Shown: positions 1 through 5,360, counted from the stretch's first letter. The stretch: DNA of 10,792 nucleotides from Candidatus Sifarchaeum subterraneum (GCA_016292335.1 JAECRX010000144.1:1-10792), one strand, 5' to 3'. Notes: generated by a model from the sequence alone, not told the origin. A program made the numbers and translations.

Positions 1-436
1 CGCCAAGGTTGGTTCTGAGGTCCAAAAATCCCACTCATCTTTCCACATGACGTAGCGAGCATCAGGGAAAGCTGGCTCACCCTCACTATCGATATTCCCG
101 CCGATATGGTCCGGATGACCGTGTCAATGTCTTCGGGTGCAATCCCTTCAGCCCGTAAGTTTGGAATCAGTTTACCTGTAGTTGGTGCCAAATTACCCGC
201 ACCTGTGTCCACCAGCACCAAGTGTTGACCCGTGTTAATCACCAAGCAGAGTACGGAGTGACATGCTGTTCCCACTGCTCTAGGTCGAGGTTGTGTTCCC
301 TCAGTACTTGTTCTAGGCTTTCTCTGGGTGCGTTGACGAAAAAAATCTGGGCAGGATGAGGGTATGCAAAGCTGCCATCGCTGACGACAATACATTCATA
401 AGTTCCTACTTGAAAGGAATAACTTTTACTACTCAT
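1..436 (-). pseudogene. MBL-fold metallohydrolase, frameshifted and cut by the window edge
   Basis: A metallo-beta-lactamase fold hydrolase of the general COG0491 type, read in three successive frames. Frame 1 starts at the ATG at 436 (MSSKSYSFQVGTYECIVVSD) and ends at a TGA at 239-241. One base later the family strand continues in frame 2 as CLVINTGQHLVLVDTGAG, the usual core beta strand with LVDTG. Frame 2 reaches DIDTVI near 125, then homology jumps to frame 3 at 120 with GHPDHIGGN, part of the HxHxDH zinc motif, and continues to the edge as ARYVMWKDEWDFW. The first His of HxHxDH is missing, so a product could not bind metal normally. The stretch is visibly more GC-rich than the rest of the window. 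An AT-rich TATA-like site (465-475) lies about 30 nt upstream of the ATG. Family call is firm; whether the breaks are real decay or sequence error cannot be told here. Confidence 0.8.
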
Positions 437-463
437 AGTTATTCTTCCCGTCTCATCTTATTA

Positions 464-475
464 TGTATATATAAA
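464..475. promoter_or_regulatory. TATA-like element
   Basis: TATATATAAAA sits about 30 nt upstream of the MBL start when read on the minus strand, the right place for an archaeal TATA box with a very short leader. It is nearly symmetric and could also serve the plus strand, but the CBS start is about 180 nt away. Position and composition are the only support. Confidence 0.3.
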
Positions 476-651
476 AACTAAGGCCTTTTTCTACATTGCA
501 AGGATCTGAATAGAAATACTCAGTTTCATTCATGGAATCGATTGAGGGAATTTCACTTTTATTTACGAAAGAATATCTTACCAGTCCACGATGGTAATGT
601 AAATCGTAATGACAAATTAAATCACCTTTCAGGATATCAGTTGCGAATTTA

Positions 652-993
652 ATGCTTGAAAAAAGCGTAGGATCAGTCATAATTCTTGAGAATGATGAAC
701 CAATTGGTATTGTAACAGAAGCTGACTTGATTCATCGAGTAATTGCTAAAGGTAAAGATCCAAACCAAACGAGCGTAAAAGAAGTAATGACACAGCCACT
801 TATTACTATAGGTTCAAATGCTTCTGTAGGGGAGGTTGAAGAAAAAATGACACGTCATGGAATCGAACGCCTACCCGTGATTGAAGATGGAAAACTTGTT
901 GGTATTATATCAGAGCAGGAACTCACCCAGTGGCACGCCAAAGAGTTCGAAAAGGTAAAGCGCAAATTACAATTGCTCAGTGGCAAAAACTAA
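652..993 (+). CDS. CBS-domain pair protein, apparently 5'-truncated
   Basis: A 113-residue protein made of tandem CBS domains, modules that usually bind adenosyl ligands and regulate a partner. The second CBS domain (about residues 43-95) is complete: VKEVMTQPLITIG, then ERLPVIEDGKLVGIIS. The first begins in its middle: the ATG falls at LMLEKSVGSVIILEN, a motif normally preceded by about 25-30 residues including a VxxxMT strand. In-frame upstream sequence reads only to a TGA at 610-612 and does not supply that part, and there is no SD before the ATG. So the gene is probably truncated at its 5' end, though residues from about 640 may still be homologous. It lies 109 nt upstream of the XPF-type gene on the same strand. 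Domain call is strong; whether it is expressed is doubtful. Confidence 0.8.
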   Translation: MLEKSVGSVIILENDEPIGIVTEADLIHRVIAKGKDPNQTSVKEVMTQPLITIGSNASVGEVEEKMTRHGIERLPVIEDGKLVGIISEQELTQWHAKEFEKVKRKLQLLSGKN

Positions 994-1062
994 ACAAAAA
1001 AGCAGAATTTTCATACTTAGCCCGTTGAACTCGAGAAATAAGGTAAGAAAATTAGGCTGAAG

Positions 1063-1097
1063 AAGGGGTGTCTCCACACCCTTAAAAAACAGGTGTC
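1063..1097 (+). promoter_or_regulatory. Leader hairpin and SD of the XPF-type gene
   Basis: A hairpin at 1063-1083 pairs AAGGG(G)TGT with ACACCCTT around a CTCC loop, with one bulged G. The SD AGGTG (1091-1095) follows, 7 nt before the ATG at 1103, and supports that start. ACACC (1076-1080) can pair either with GGTGT at 1067-1071 or with GGTGT at 1092-1096, which contains the SD, so a two-state leader is possible. The alternative stem is only 5 bp. Confidence 0.4.
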
Positions 1098-1102
1098 TTT
1101 TA

Positions 1103-1810
1103 ATGCGTCTTTTAATTGATTACAGAGAAAATAAAGACATAATAGAAATGATTCAAAATATTTGCAAAGATTCGGAAATAGTTACATTACCACTTGGTGA
1201 TTTTTTGATAATCAAAAATAACGACGCTGTAGTGGTTGAAAGAAAAAATAGTGCAGATTTTGTGAATTCTATGAGATCAAATAGACTTTGGGAGCAATTG
1301 CTCAGTCTTATGAAAACTAAAGAGATTATGGGATACGAAATAAAACGAAGAATTCTTGTAGTTCATGGAACATTTGGGGATTACCTTAGCACAATTCCTG
1401 ACTATCTCGTCACAATTTCTCAAAGAAAACTCAAAGCATTTTGGAACAGTCTGGTAGGTGCACAACTTGAAATATTATATGTCTATGACACTCCAATAGT
1501 GATAGCAGAAAATGATGAAGCTTTTCATTCTTTCATGAAAATATTAATTAAAAGAGAAGAAGAAGGAAAGAATGATAAAACACCGGAAGCTAGATGGTAT
1601 CGAAAAAGAGCAATTCGGGATCTCCCTGCAAAAGATAGGAAATTATTTTTTCTGTCCGCTATACCCTCAATAGGAGAAAAATTAGCGAAAAATCTTTTAG
1701 AACATTTTGGTTCAATTGTGGACATTGCCACCGCATCTGTAAAAGAACTACAAATGGTTCCAGGTATTGGTAAGAAAAAGGCAGAAAACATATTTGAAAT
1801 ATTCCGTTAA
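1103..1810 (+). CDS. XPF/ERCC4-type structure-specific nuclease
   Basis: A 235-residue stand-alone nuclease of the XPF/Mus81 family, which cuts branched or flap DNA in repair and fork restart. The ERCC4 nuclease domain covers about residues 1-140: DYRE at 6-9, GDF at 32-34 and the catalytic ERKxxxD signature at 46-52 (ERKNSAD), then RLWEQ. All metal-binding acidic residues expected in this signature are present. Residues about 184-235 form a tandem helix-hairpin-helix domain: IPSIGEKLAKNLLEHF (187-202) and VPGIGKKKAENIFEIF (219-234), which binds DNA and makes the dimer. No helicase domain is fused, so it matches the short archaeal form rather than Hef. No clear PCNA-binding tail is visible. 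The ATG at 1103 has an AGGTG SD 7 nt upstream. It may share a transcript with the CBS gene; the next plus-strand gene is over 600 nt away. Confidence 0.93.
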   Translation: MRLLIDYRENKDIIEMIQNICKDSEIVTLPLGDFLIIKNNDAVVVERKNSADFVNSMRSNRLWEQLLSLMKTKEIMGYEIKRRILVVHGTFGDYLSTIPDYLVTISQRKLKAFWNSLVGAQLEILYVYDTPIVIAENDEAFHSFMKILIKREEEGKNDKTPEARWYRKRAIRDLPAKDRKLFFLSAIPSIGEKLAKNLLEHFGSIVDIATASVKELQMVPGIGKKKAENIFEIFR

Positions 1811-1896
1811 GAGAATAATCTCTCGTAGCATCTTAAGGATTTTTGTTCCGATTTCCAAATTTTCTTCTGGAAGCCATGGAAAGTCCAAGAAGTTCT

Positions 1897-2007
1897 TTAT
1901 TTTTTTCTATGAGCCTCTTTAAGAATTTTCTCAGCGGTTTCATGGTCCTTTTTCCTTTTTAGAGGATCAACGACCCCTTTCGTAAAAGGATCAACCAGAT
2001 GGTTCAT
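1897..2007 (-). CDS. Possible 36-residue basic peptide, unknown
   Basis: Starting at the ATG at 2007, the frame encodes a short lysine-rich peptide (MNHLVDPFTKGVVDPL... ending EAHRKK) with a helical C-terminal half. I do not recognise it. It ends at a TAA just after a run of seven A. In the -1 frame, translation would continue as IKNFLDFPWLPEENLEIGTK and run to 1748, slightly into the 3' end of the convergent XPF gene. No SD is visible before the ATG. It could be a real small gene, a decayed remnant or chance. Confidence 0.25.
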   Translation of the reverse strand: MNHLVDPFTKGVVDPLKRKKDHETAEKILKEAHRKK

Positions 2008-2230
2008 TAGTTTTGATAATTTCTTTACAAAGATATTAGAGTTTCACAGTGCAGACTTAAAAAATCTTCAAAAAGACAAGACTTAAAGAGAGTCTGTAGA
2101 TAATCGAAAATTAAATATGATATACTACTCTAGCATTCTACAATATCTATAAAATTTACGTAAGTGGCATTAAGTTATAATTTCTTATAATCAGAAAAGA
2201 TGAGAGTTTTCAAAATCCACTGCTAAAAAC

Positions 2231-2245
2231 TTTTTTAAATATTTT
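2231..2245 (+). promoter_or_regulatory. TATA box, leaderless-type spacing
   Basis: TTTTTTAAATATTTT contains TTTAAATA centred about 24 nt before the ATG at 2260. That is the spacing at which archaeal transcription would begin on or beside the start codon. Confidence 0.4.
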
Positions 2246-2259
2246 CTAATTTTGTTAAT

Positions 2260-2352
2260 ATGAATATTCTTGATGTTAAAAGTAAGAATAAAATTTCGGA
2301 CTTCGCTAAGTCAAATAAAGTGCCACTCTCTGCTATTTTCTACGATTCGTGA
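2260..2352 (+). CDS. Possible leaderless 30-residue peptide
   Basis: ATG at 2260 opens a 30-codon frame (MNILDVKSKNKISDF..., ending IFYDS) closed by TGA at 2350-2352. There is no SD, but a good TATA box lies at the distance expected for a leaderless transcript. The product is hydrophilic with a short hydrophobic end and no motif I recognise. It lies directly upstream of the winged-helix regulator on the same strand and could be a separate peptide or an upstream ORF. The length alone is compatible with chance. Confidence 0.3.
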   Translation: MNILDVKSKNKISDFAKSNKVPLSAIFYDS

Positions 2353-2366
2353 CACCTCAAATTGTC

Positions 2367-2374
2367 AAATATAA
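2367..2374 (+). promoter_or_regulatory. TATA box of the winged-helix gene
   Basis: AAATATAA about 50 nt before the ATG at 2423 would place transcription near 2397 and give a leader of about 25 nt. The same octamer occurs, on the other strand, before the small gene at 5317. Confidence 0.4.
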
Positions 2375-2422
2375 CGCCTGATATCGTATTACACATACAA
2401 ATTAAATGAGAGATGGTTAAAA

Positions 2423-2893
2423 ATGAGCAAAAAAATAGAAATCAGTGAAGAAGAAATAGATGAAATGGCGGATCTTTTCTATGCCCTTGGAGACAAAAAG
2501 AGAGTCAGAACACTGGTCTACATGCTCCAAGGCATGGCACCTGTGAAGATCTCAGAAAAACTCGGTATCCCTCGAAGTAGTTTACAAGTACATATAGAGA
2601 AATTGATACAATCACACTTGCTAGATAGAACAGGCACACGAGGAGAAGAAGGGCCGTATGCATACAACGAGGAACTCGTGGCCAAATTACTGGAACTAGG
2701 GAAAAAAGCAGGAACTGTAATGTCAAAATTAGGGCAAATAAAAAGACTTGAAGAATTGGTTGGAACTTTGAGTGGAACAGGCTATGGAATAGATGGATAT
2801 CAAGAACTGAGCAGTCCCTTGTTGGAAAAAACGACCAAGGAACTAGAATTGGCCAAAGCTGAGTTCCAGGAAATTTTAGAAAAAATGAAATAG
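2423..2893 (+). CDS. Winged helix-turn-helix regulator (ArsR-like)
   Basis: A 156-residue probable transcription regulator. Residues about 12-75 form a winged helix-turn-helix: LFYALGDKKRVRTLVYML (helix 1 region), then VKISEKLGIPRSSLQVHIEK, where the second helix and the recognition helix are clear, then a wing around TGTRGEEGPYAY. The C-terminal part (about 95-156) is helical and charged (IKRLEELVG, EKTTKELELAKAEFQEILEK), probably a dimer coiled coil. No cysteine metal site is present, so an arsenic or metal sensor role is not supported. SD is weak (GAGATGG). It is monocistronic in this window: convergent to the HerA-like gene and more than 600 nt from the XPF gene. Its target is unknown. 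Confidence 0.82.
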   Translation: MSKKIEISEEEIDEMADLFYALGDKKRVRTLVYMLQGMAPVKISEKLGIPRSSLQVHIEKLIQSHLLDRTGTRGEEGPYAYNEELVAKLLELGKKAGTVMSKLGQIKRLEELVGTLSGTGYGIDGYQELSSPLLEKTTKELELAKAEFQEILEKMK

Positions 2894-2966
2894 AGAATTA
2901 CCGCCCACTCTATCTTTCTTCTTTCGCATCATCCCTCCCTAGGGAAGTTCAGCCTTTAAAGTGGAA

Positions 2967-3242
2967 GATAAATCGTTGTTTTTCGGTTATGACCTCCACA
3001 TAGAGGAGTTTAGCGTCTTTTGAGATTGCTAGGAAGGCTTAGTTTCTAAAATAAACTTAGCATTTAGTGCTCTTGTCATGGAGCTGGGGGCTAGGACATG
3101 TATCCCAAAGATACTTGTAACTCTCAAGGTGGCCATCCCACTTCTGGCAAGTGGGAACTCTAGTCAAAACTTTCGAATTGTTGGCACCATCACAAGCTCC
3201 GTCTTTCAGGGCGGAGCTCTTAACATCAACTCTTTTTTATGA
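2967..3242 (+). pseudogene. Decayed TnpB 3' end (IS200/IS605-type), remnant
   Basis: One plus frame reads, with a TGA and a TAG inside, into ALVMELGARTCIPKILVT, then LKVAIPLLASG. This resembles the tail of TnpB proteins, where a G-x-RT-[YC]-P stretch leads into residues that merely encode the guide RNA. The two stops (about 3021-3032) and the absence of any upstream RuvC or zinc-finger part show a fragment only. The DNA is also folded: an 8-bp stem at 3136-3156 and a terminal hairpin at 3195-3218. The call rests on remembered family style, not on an alignment. Otherwise it is a structured non-coding spacer between convergent genes. Confidence 0.4.
3095..3220 (+). ncRNA. omegaRNA-like hairpin region
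   Basis: Three stem-loops follow one another: GTATC/GATAC (3100-3114), TCCCACTT/AAGTGGGA with a 5-nt loop (3136-3156), and AGCTCCG/CGGAGCT (3195-3218). The last can be extended to 10 bp with two G-U pairs and a TTCA loop. The final GC-rich hairpin with TCTTTCAGGG in the loop is typical of right ends of IS200/IS605-family elements, where the TnpB guide RNA also ends. Present expression is unknown. Confidence 0.4.
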
Positions 3243-3304
3243 TTCATCCATCATTCTTTTCTCAAGATCTACCCCGAGCTAGTTCCAATAGCTTTAATTT
3301 CTTC

Positions 3305-4336
3305 CTAAAGTTTTGCTGGAAAAGGATTTGCAAGACAAGGAAACTTTACAACAAAGTCACCATATGACATTTTTGCAATATACCTTATTTGATCGTTGTT
3401 GAAACCGAATTTTCGCAGAATGTCGAGCTCATAGAGTTCTTCTTTTTTGAACCAGATAATCGTACCGCACTCTCTAACCAATTCATTGGATAAGTTACTC
3501 GGGTATTCTTCCATAAAAATCTTTAAGCCTAATTTTTCTTGATCTTTAATTATTTTATAAGTTACAATATCTGTTAGATTACAGGCATTACTCACTACTA
3601 AAGCCACTACTCGCTTGATTTTTGAATGAAGTATTCTTGTTATGAATATGTTCAATAGCAATTGTTCCATTGCGTTCGTAAGCCTTTCAAAACTGATGAT
3701 TATTGGTTGCCAAAAGAAATTTTCAACATTAAGAGTTTCAAAAGGAGTTCCACATAAGAAGAACCATTCGCCCCAAACTAAATCATCAAATTTGTCAAGT
3801 ATTTCATCTCCATCATCCCAATCGTTATTTTTAAGAGCAAATTCGTAGATTTCTCCAAACAAATCGATGAGAGATGGGATTTTGATCTTGTTTTTAATTT
3901 TACCCAATAGGATTCGCACAAGTAACTCATTAAATGGTGATAGCTCTAAACACATGGATAATATTTCAATGAGAATTCGATTATATTCGAGTTCATCTAT
4001 TTCCAGCTCTGGTCCTGGTAGGATCGGATTTATACTGAAGCAATCTTCATAAGGTTTTAGAACATGGTAATTCCAATCAAGAAAACTGTTTGAGATCTCA
4101 AGGTTCCTAGAAAAAATAATTGGAAAATAATTCGAAAATTCGATAACCTGAGCAATTATTTGTGCAGACATTGCGGTTGTTTGATCCTGATCACCTAAGA
4201 TCAATATAGGCTTGTCTATTTCGTTGAAAGGGATGTAAACTGGCTTCCCAGATTTTGTAGATCCTAATCGAAGACCTTCAGAAGGAAGATTTTCTTCTGA
4301 AAACTTCCAAATTTTTTGATCATGAATAGAATACAT
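3305..4336 (-). CDS. HerA/FtsK-fold protein lacking ATPase motifs
   Basis: A 343-residue protein whose layout follows HerA-type (DUF87) DNA-pumping ATPases. Residues 31-62 match the strand and P-loop region (KPVYIPFNEIDKPILILG), but the expected GxTGSGKS reads GDQDQTTA at 48-55, so Gly, Lys and Ser of Walker A are all replaced. The region PIIISFERL...LLNIFITRIL (211-235) fits the strand and helix before Walker B. The Walker B position reads ALVVSNACNL (245-254), against a usual VIDEAHNL. The end, GTIIWFKKEELYELD then YGDFVVKF and NPFPAKL, matches the HerA C-terminal sensor and closing strand. So the fold is kept but ATP hydrolysis is very unlikely. It ends convergently to the winged-helix gene and lies downstream of the micro-ORF set on the same strand. 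A structural or regulatory subunit of a HerA-like complex is one inference; a divergent pseudo-enzyme with an unknown partner is equally open. Confidence 0.7.
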   Translation of the reverse strand: MYSIHDQKIWKFSEENLPSEGLRLGSTKSGKPVYIPFNEIDKPILILGDQDQTTAMSAQIIAQVIEFSNYFPIIFSRNLEISNSFLDWNYHVLKPYEDCFSINPILPGPELEIDELEYNRILIEILSMCLELSPFNELLVRILLGKIKNKIKIPSLIDLFGEIYEFALKNNDWDDGDEILDKFDDLVWGEWFFLCGTPFETLNVENFFWQPIIISFERLTNAMEQLLLNIFITRILHSKIKRVVALVVSNACNLTDIVTYKIIKDQEKLGLKIFMEEYPSNLSNELVRECGTIIWFKKEELYELDILRKFGFNNDQIRYIAKMSYGDFVVKFPCLANPFPAKL

Positions 4337-4378
4337 GATCTAACTTTCGACAAATGTTTTTTTTTGTCTTTTTTCTAG

Positions 4379-4504
4379 TTAATCGTCCCCTGAATAGATA
4401 AGATATCGTATTGAAACCATCAAGAATAAGGGTAATAGTACTAATACAGAGGGAGTGAATCGAAAGTATTCAAAAAATGTATTCTGATCTGTGGTTAATC
4501 TTAT
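4379..4504 (-). other. Out-of-frame transmembrane extension
   Basis: Directly after the stop of the 52-residue ORF, the -1 frame stays open for 41 codons without an ordinary start. It encodes a polar stretch (TTDQNTFFEYFRF), then a hydrophobic segment PSVLVLLPLFLMVSIRYLIY and the tail SGDD before TAA. This is a convincing single membrane span. It would join the preceding ORF if one base were added to, or one slip occurred at, the A6 run CTC AAA AAA TAA. It ends 43 nt before the HerA-like start. Confidence 0.35.
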
Positions 4505-4659
4505 TTTTTGAGCATATCTAAAGCCGATTTAAAATCGTTTTCTCTCTTTTCTTTTTTTGAGTTTGACTCAATCATCAAAGCTTTTTCTTCTCCCCTTGTC
4601 TCCGTTTTTATTATTTTAATATGATTTACCGTTTCCAAAACAATTCGAGAATTATTCAA
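4501..4659 (-). CDS. Small 52-residue charged protein, coupled to zinc ribbon
   Basis: Starts at a TTG (4659) that overlaps the stop of the upstream zinc-ribbon gene by 8 nt (TTGAATAA), the arrangement of translational coupling. The product opens with a strand-like SRIVLETVNHIKIIKTETRG and ends in a lysine and glutamate-rich helix (SKKEKRENDFKSALDMLKK). I do not recognise a family. The only internal ATG would leave 24 residues. The stop follows an A6 run, after which the -1 frame encodes a membrane span (4379-4504), so the true product may be a membrane-anchored protein of about 93 residues. The start codon choice is uncertain. Confidence 0.45.
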   Translation of the reverse strand: MNNSRIVLETVNHIKIIKTETRGEEKALMIESNSKKEKRENDFKSALDMLKK

Positions 4660-4801
4660 TCGGTATTGGTTTACCTAGCTCCTTTGCATAAGCAAGACTT
4701 CTACACAAAGGACATATAAGAAATCCCGTCACAGGGAAAAATTTGTATCGTGGATCAAATTTTGAGCTACAGCGTGTACATTGGTAGTATTCTAATTTCA
4801 T
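4652..4801 (-). CDS. 49-residue zinc-ribbon protein
   Basis: A complete small ORF from the ATG at 4801 to the TAA at 4652. It carries two CxxC knuckles, CTRC at 8-11 and CPLC at 30-33, separated by 18 residues (SSKFDPRYKFFPVTGFLI), the typical spacing of a zinc ribbon. The tail is LAYAKELGKPIPIE. Such archaeal mini zinc ribbons often act as nucleic-acid or protein adaptors; no function can be read here. GTGGTGA (4813-4807) lies 5 nt before the ATG and matches the archaeal SD. It heads a minus-strand set with the overlapping 4501-4659 ORF and, 160 nt further, the HerA-like gene. Confidence comes from the paired cysteines together with the SD. Confidence 0.65.
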   Translation of the reverse strand: MKLEYYQCTRCSSKFDPRYKFFPVTGFLICPLCRSLAYAKELGKPIPIE

Positions 4802-4806
4802 TAATT

Positions 4807-4840
4807 TCACCACGAGAAGACCACCACCGTTGGGTGGTGG
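4807..4840 (-). promoter_or_regulatory. Leader hairpin competing with the zinc-ribbon SD
   Basis: Read on the minus strand: CCACCACC, loop CAAC, GGTGGTGG, a perfect 8-bp stem at 4840-4821. Seven nucleotides on comes the SD GTGGTGA. The 5' arm can therefore pair with the hairpin arm or with the SD (CACCAC to GTGGTG). A TATA-like AAATAATATAA near 4898-4888 would place the hairpin in the leader. Confidence 0.4.
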
Positions 4841-4960
4841 AGGATTTGTGGAATGGGGTGTGGGATCCCCAATCTATTGGGCGTTACCTTATATTATTTC
4901 CCTCCCCCTATACAATCAATGGAGGTCAGGTCGCCCTTCACCAAGGCTAAAGTAGGCATA
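4821..4960 (-). other. GC-rich structured stretch, possible IS200/IS605 right-end relic
   Basis: Markedly GC-richer than its surroundings and full of local pairing: CCCAAT/ATTGGG (about 4868-4881), TGGGG/CCCCA and the 8-bp terminal stem at 4821-4840. One minus frame reads VENMPTLALVKGDLTSID and then stops, in the style of the variable tail of TnpB proteins. The order (tail-like frame, then hairpins, then a GC-rich terminal stem) is like the element at 2967-3242 but on the opposite strand. It may instead be a structured leader of the zinc-ribbon gene. Confidence 0.3.
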
Positions 4961-5106
4961 TTTTCCACATAGATTACCTAATGAGGTTCGTGGCTTAAAT
5001 TTGCATCATCCTTAAATTCTAAGTTTAAGGAATTAGTCAAATTCATTTTAGAAGAGTCTAAAAAAGAATAAAAGAAAAGAGAGACCCTAGTGTATAACTC
5101 AACTTG
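4961..5106. other. AT-rich spacer with an inverted repeat
   Basis: No gene seen. It contains one perfect dyad, TCCTTAAA (5009-5016) and TTTAAGGA (5024-5031), with a 7-nt centre. This could be an operator or part of an end signal for the minus-strand gene at 5174-5317. There is no T-run beside it to make it a clear terminator. Confidence 0.4.
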
Positions 5107-5173
5107 TCAAGAGATCTTTGATTTTTCAATTCTAGCTTTATCAACAAACATTCTTTTAGTATTTGAATTATAC

Positions 5174-5317
5174 TTATCTGAACTTTCTTCCTGTCATTTC
5201 ATCTATCGATATTTCCACAGGATACATATTAATCCCAGTTATTGCCTCATGAAACACTCCCAAGTCTCCATGTGCACGTAAACTAAATTTATTCGCCATT
5301 ATTTTCATAATTCTCAT
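5174..5317 (-). CDS. 47-residue small protein, unknown
   Basis: Runs from the ATG at 5317 to TAA at 5174. The start is well supported: AAGAGG 5 nt upstream (5327-5322) and AAATATAA at 5360-5353, which would begin transcription near 5331. Four in-frame ATGs crowd the start; the one at 5317 has the best SD spacing. The product begins MRIMKIMANKFSLRAHGDLG and continues VFHEAITGINMYPVEISIDE, a compact mixed sequence without cysteines or membrane span. I do not recognise a family. Past the stop, the +1 frame remains open (SSDKYNSNTKRMFVDKARIE) to a TGA at 5107, so the gene may originally have been about 70 residues and be frameshifted. Confidence 0.5.
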   Translation of the reverse strand: MRIMKIMANKFSLRAHGDLGVFHEAITGINMYPVEISIDEMTGRKFR

Positions 5318-5352
5318 CATTTCCTCTTTTTTGTCACTTTTTGTTAATTAAT

Positions 5353-5360
5353 TTATATTT
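5353..5360 (-). promoter_or_regulatory. TATA box of the 47-residue gene
   Basis: AAATATAA on the minus strand, centred about 40 nt before the ATG at 5317. It gives an inferred leader of about 14 nt that still includes the SD. It is identical to the octamer before the winged-helix gene. Confidence 0.45.

Larger units (their letters stand above)
1811..2422. other. AT-rich spacer between XPF and winged-helix genes
   Basis: Very AT-rich sequence without a long reading frame. It holds the possible minus-strand peptide at 1897-2007, a possible leaderless micro-ORF at 2260-2352 and the promoter of the winged-helix gene. No repeats, RNA gene or insertion-sequence end was recognised between 2010 and 2230. 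Confidence 0.6.

Noticed and set aside
453..680. 75-residue minus-strand frame containing FATDILKGDLICHYD, reminiscent of a SET-domain start
   Set aside because: It begins antisense to the CBS coding sequence, no other SET motif follows, and there is no SD. The likeness is probably chance.
1277..1791. Minus-strand frames within the XPF-type gene
   Set aside because: They lie opposite the catalytic and helix-hairpin-helix codons, with no starts or SD sites of their own.
4750..4950. 66-residue plus-strand frame
   Set aside because: Antisense to the zinc-ribbon gene, and most of it is explained by the GC-rich hairpin stretch.
5090..5281. 63-residue plus-strand frame
   Set aside because: No SD, low-complexity hydrophobic composition, and it is antisense to the better supported 47-residue gene with its own promoter.
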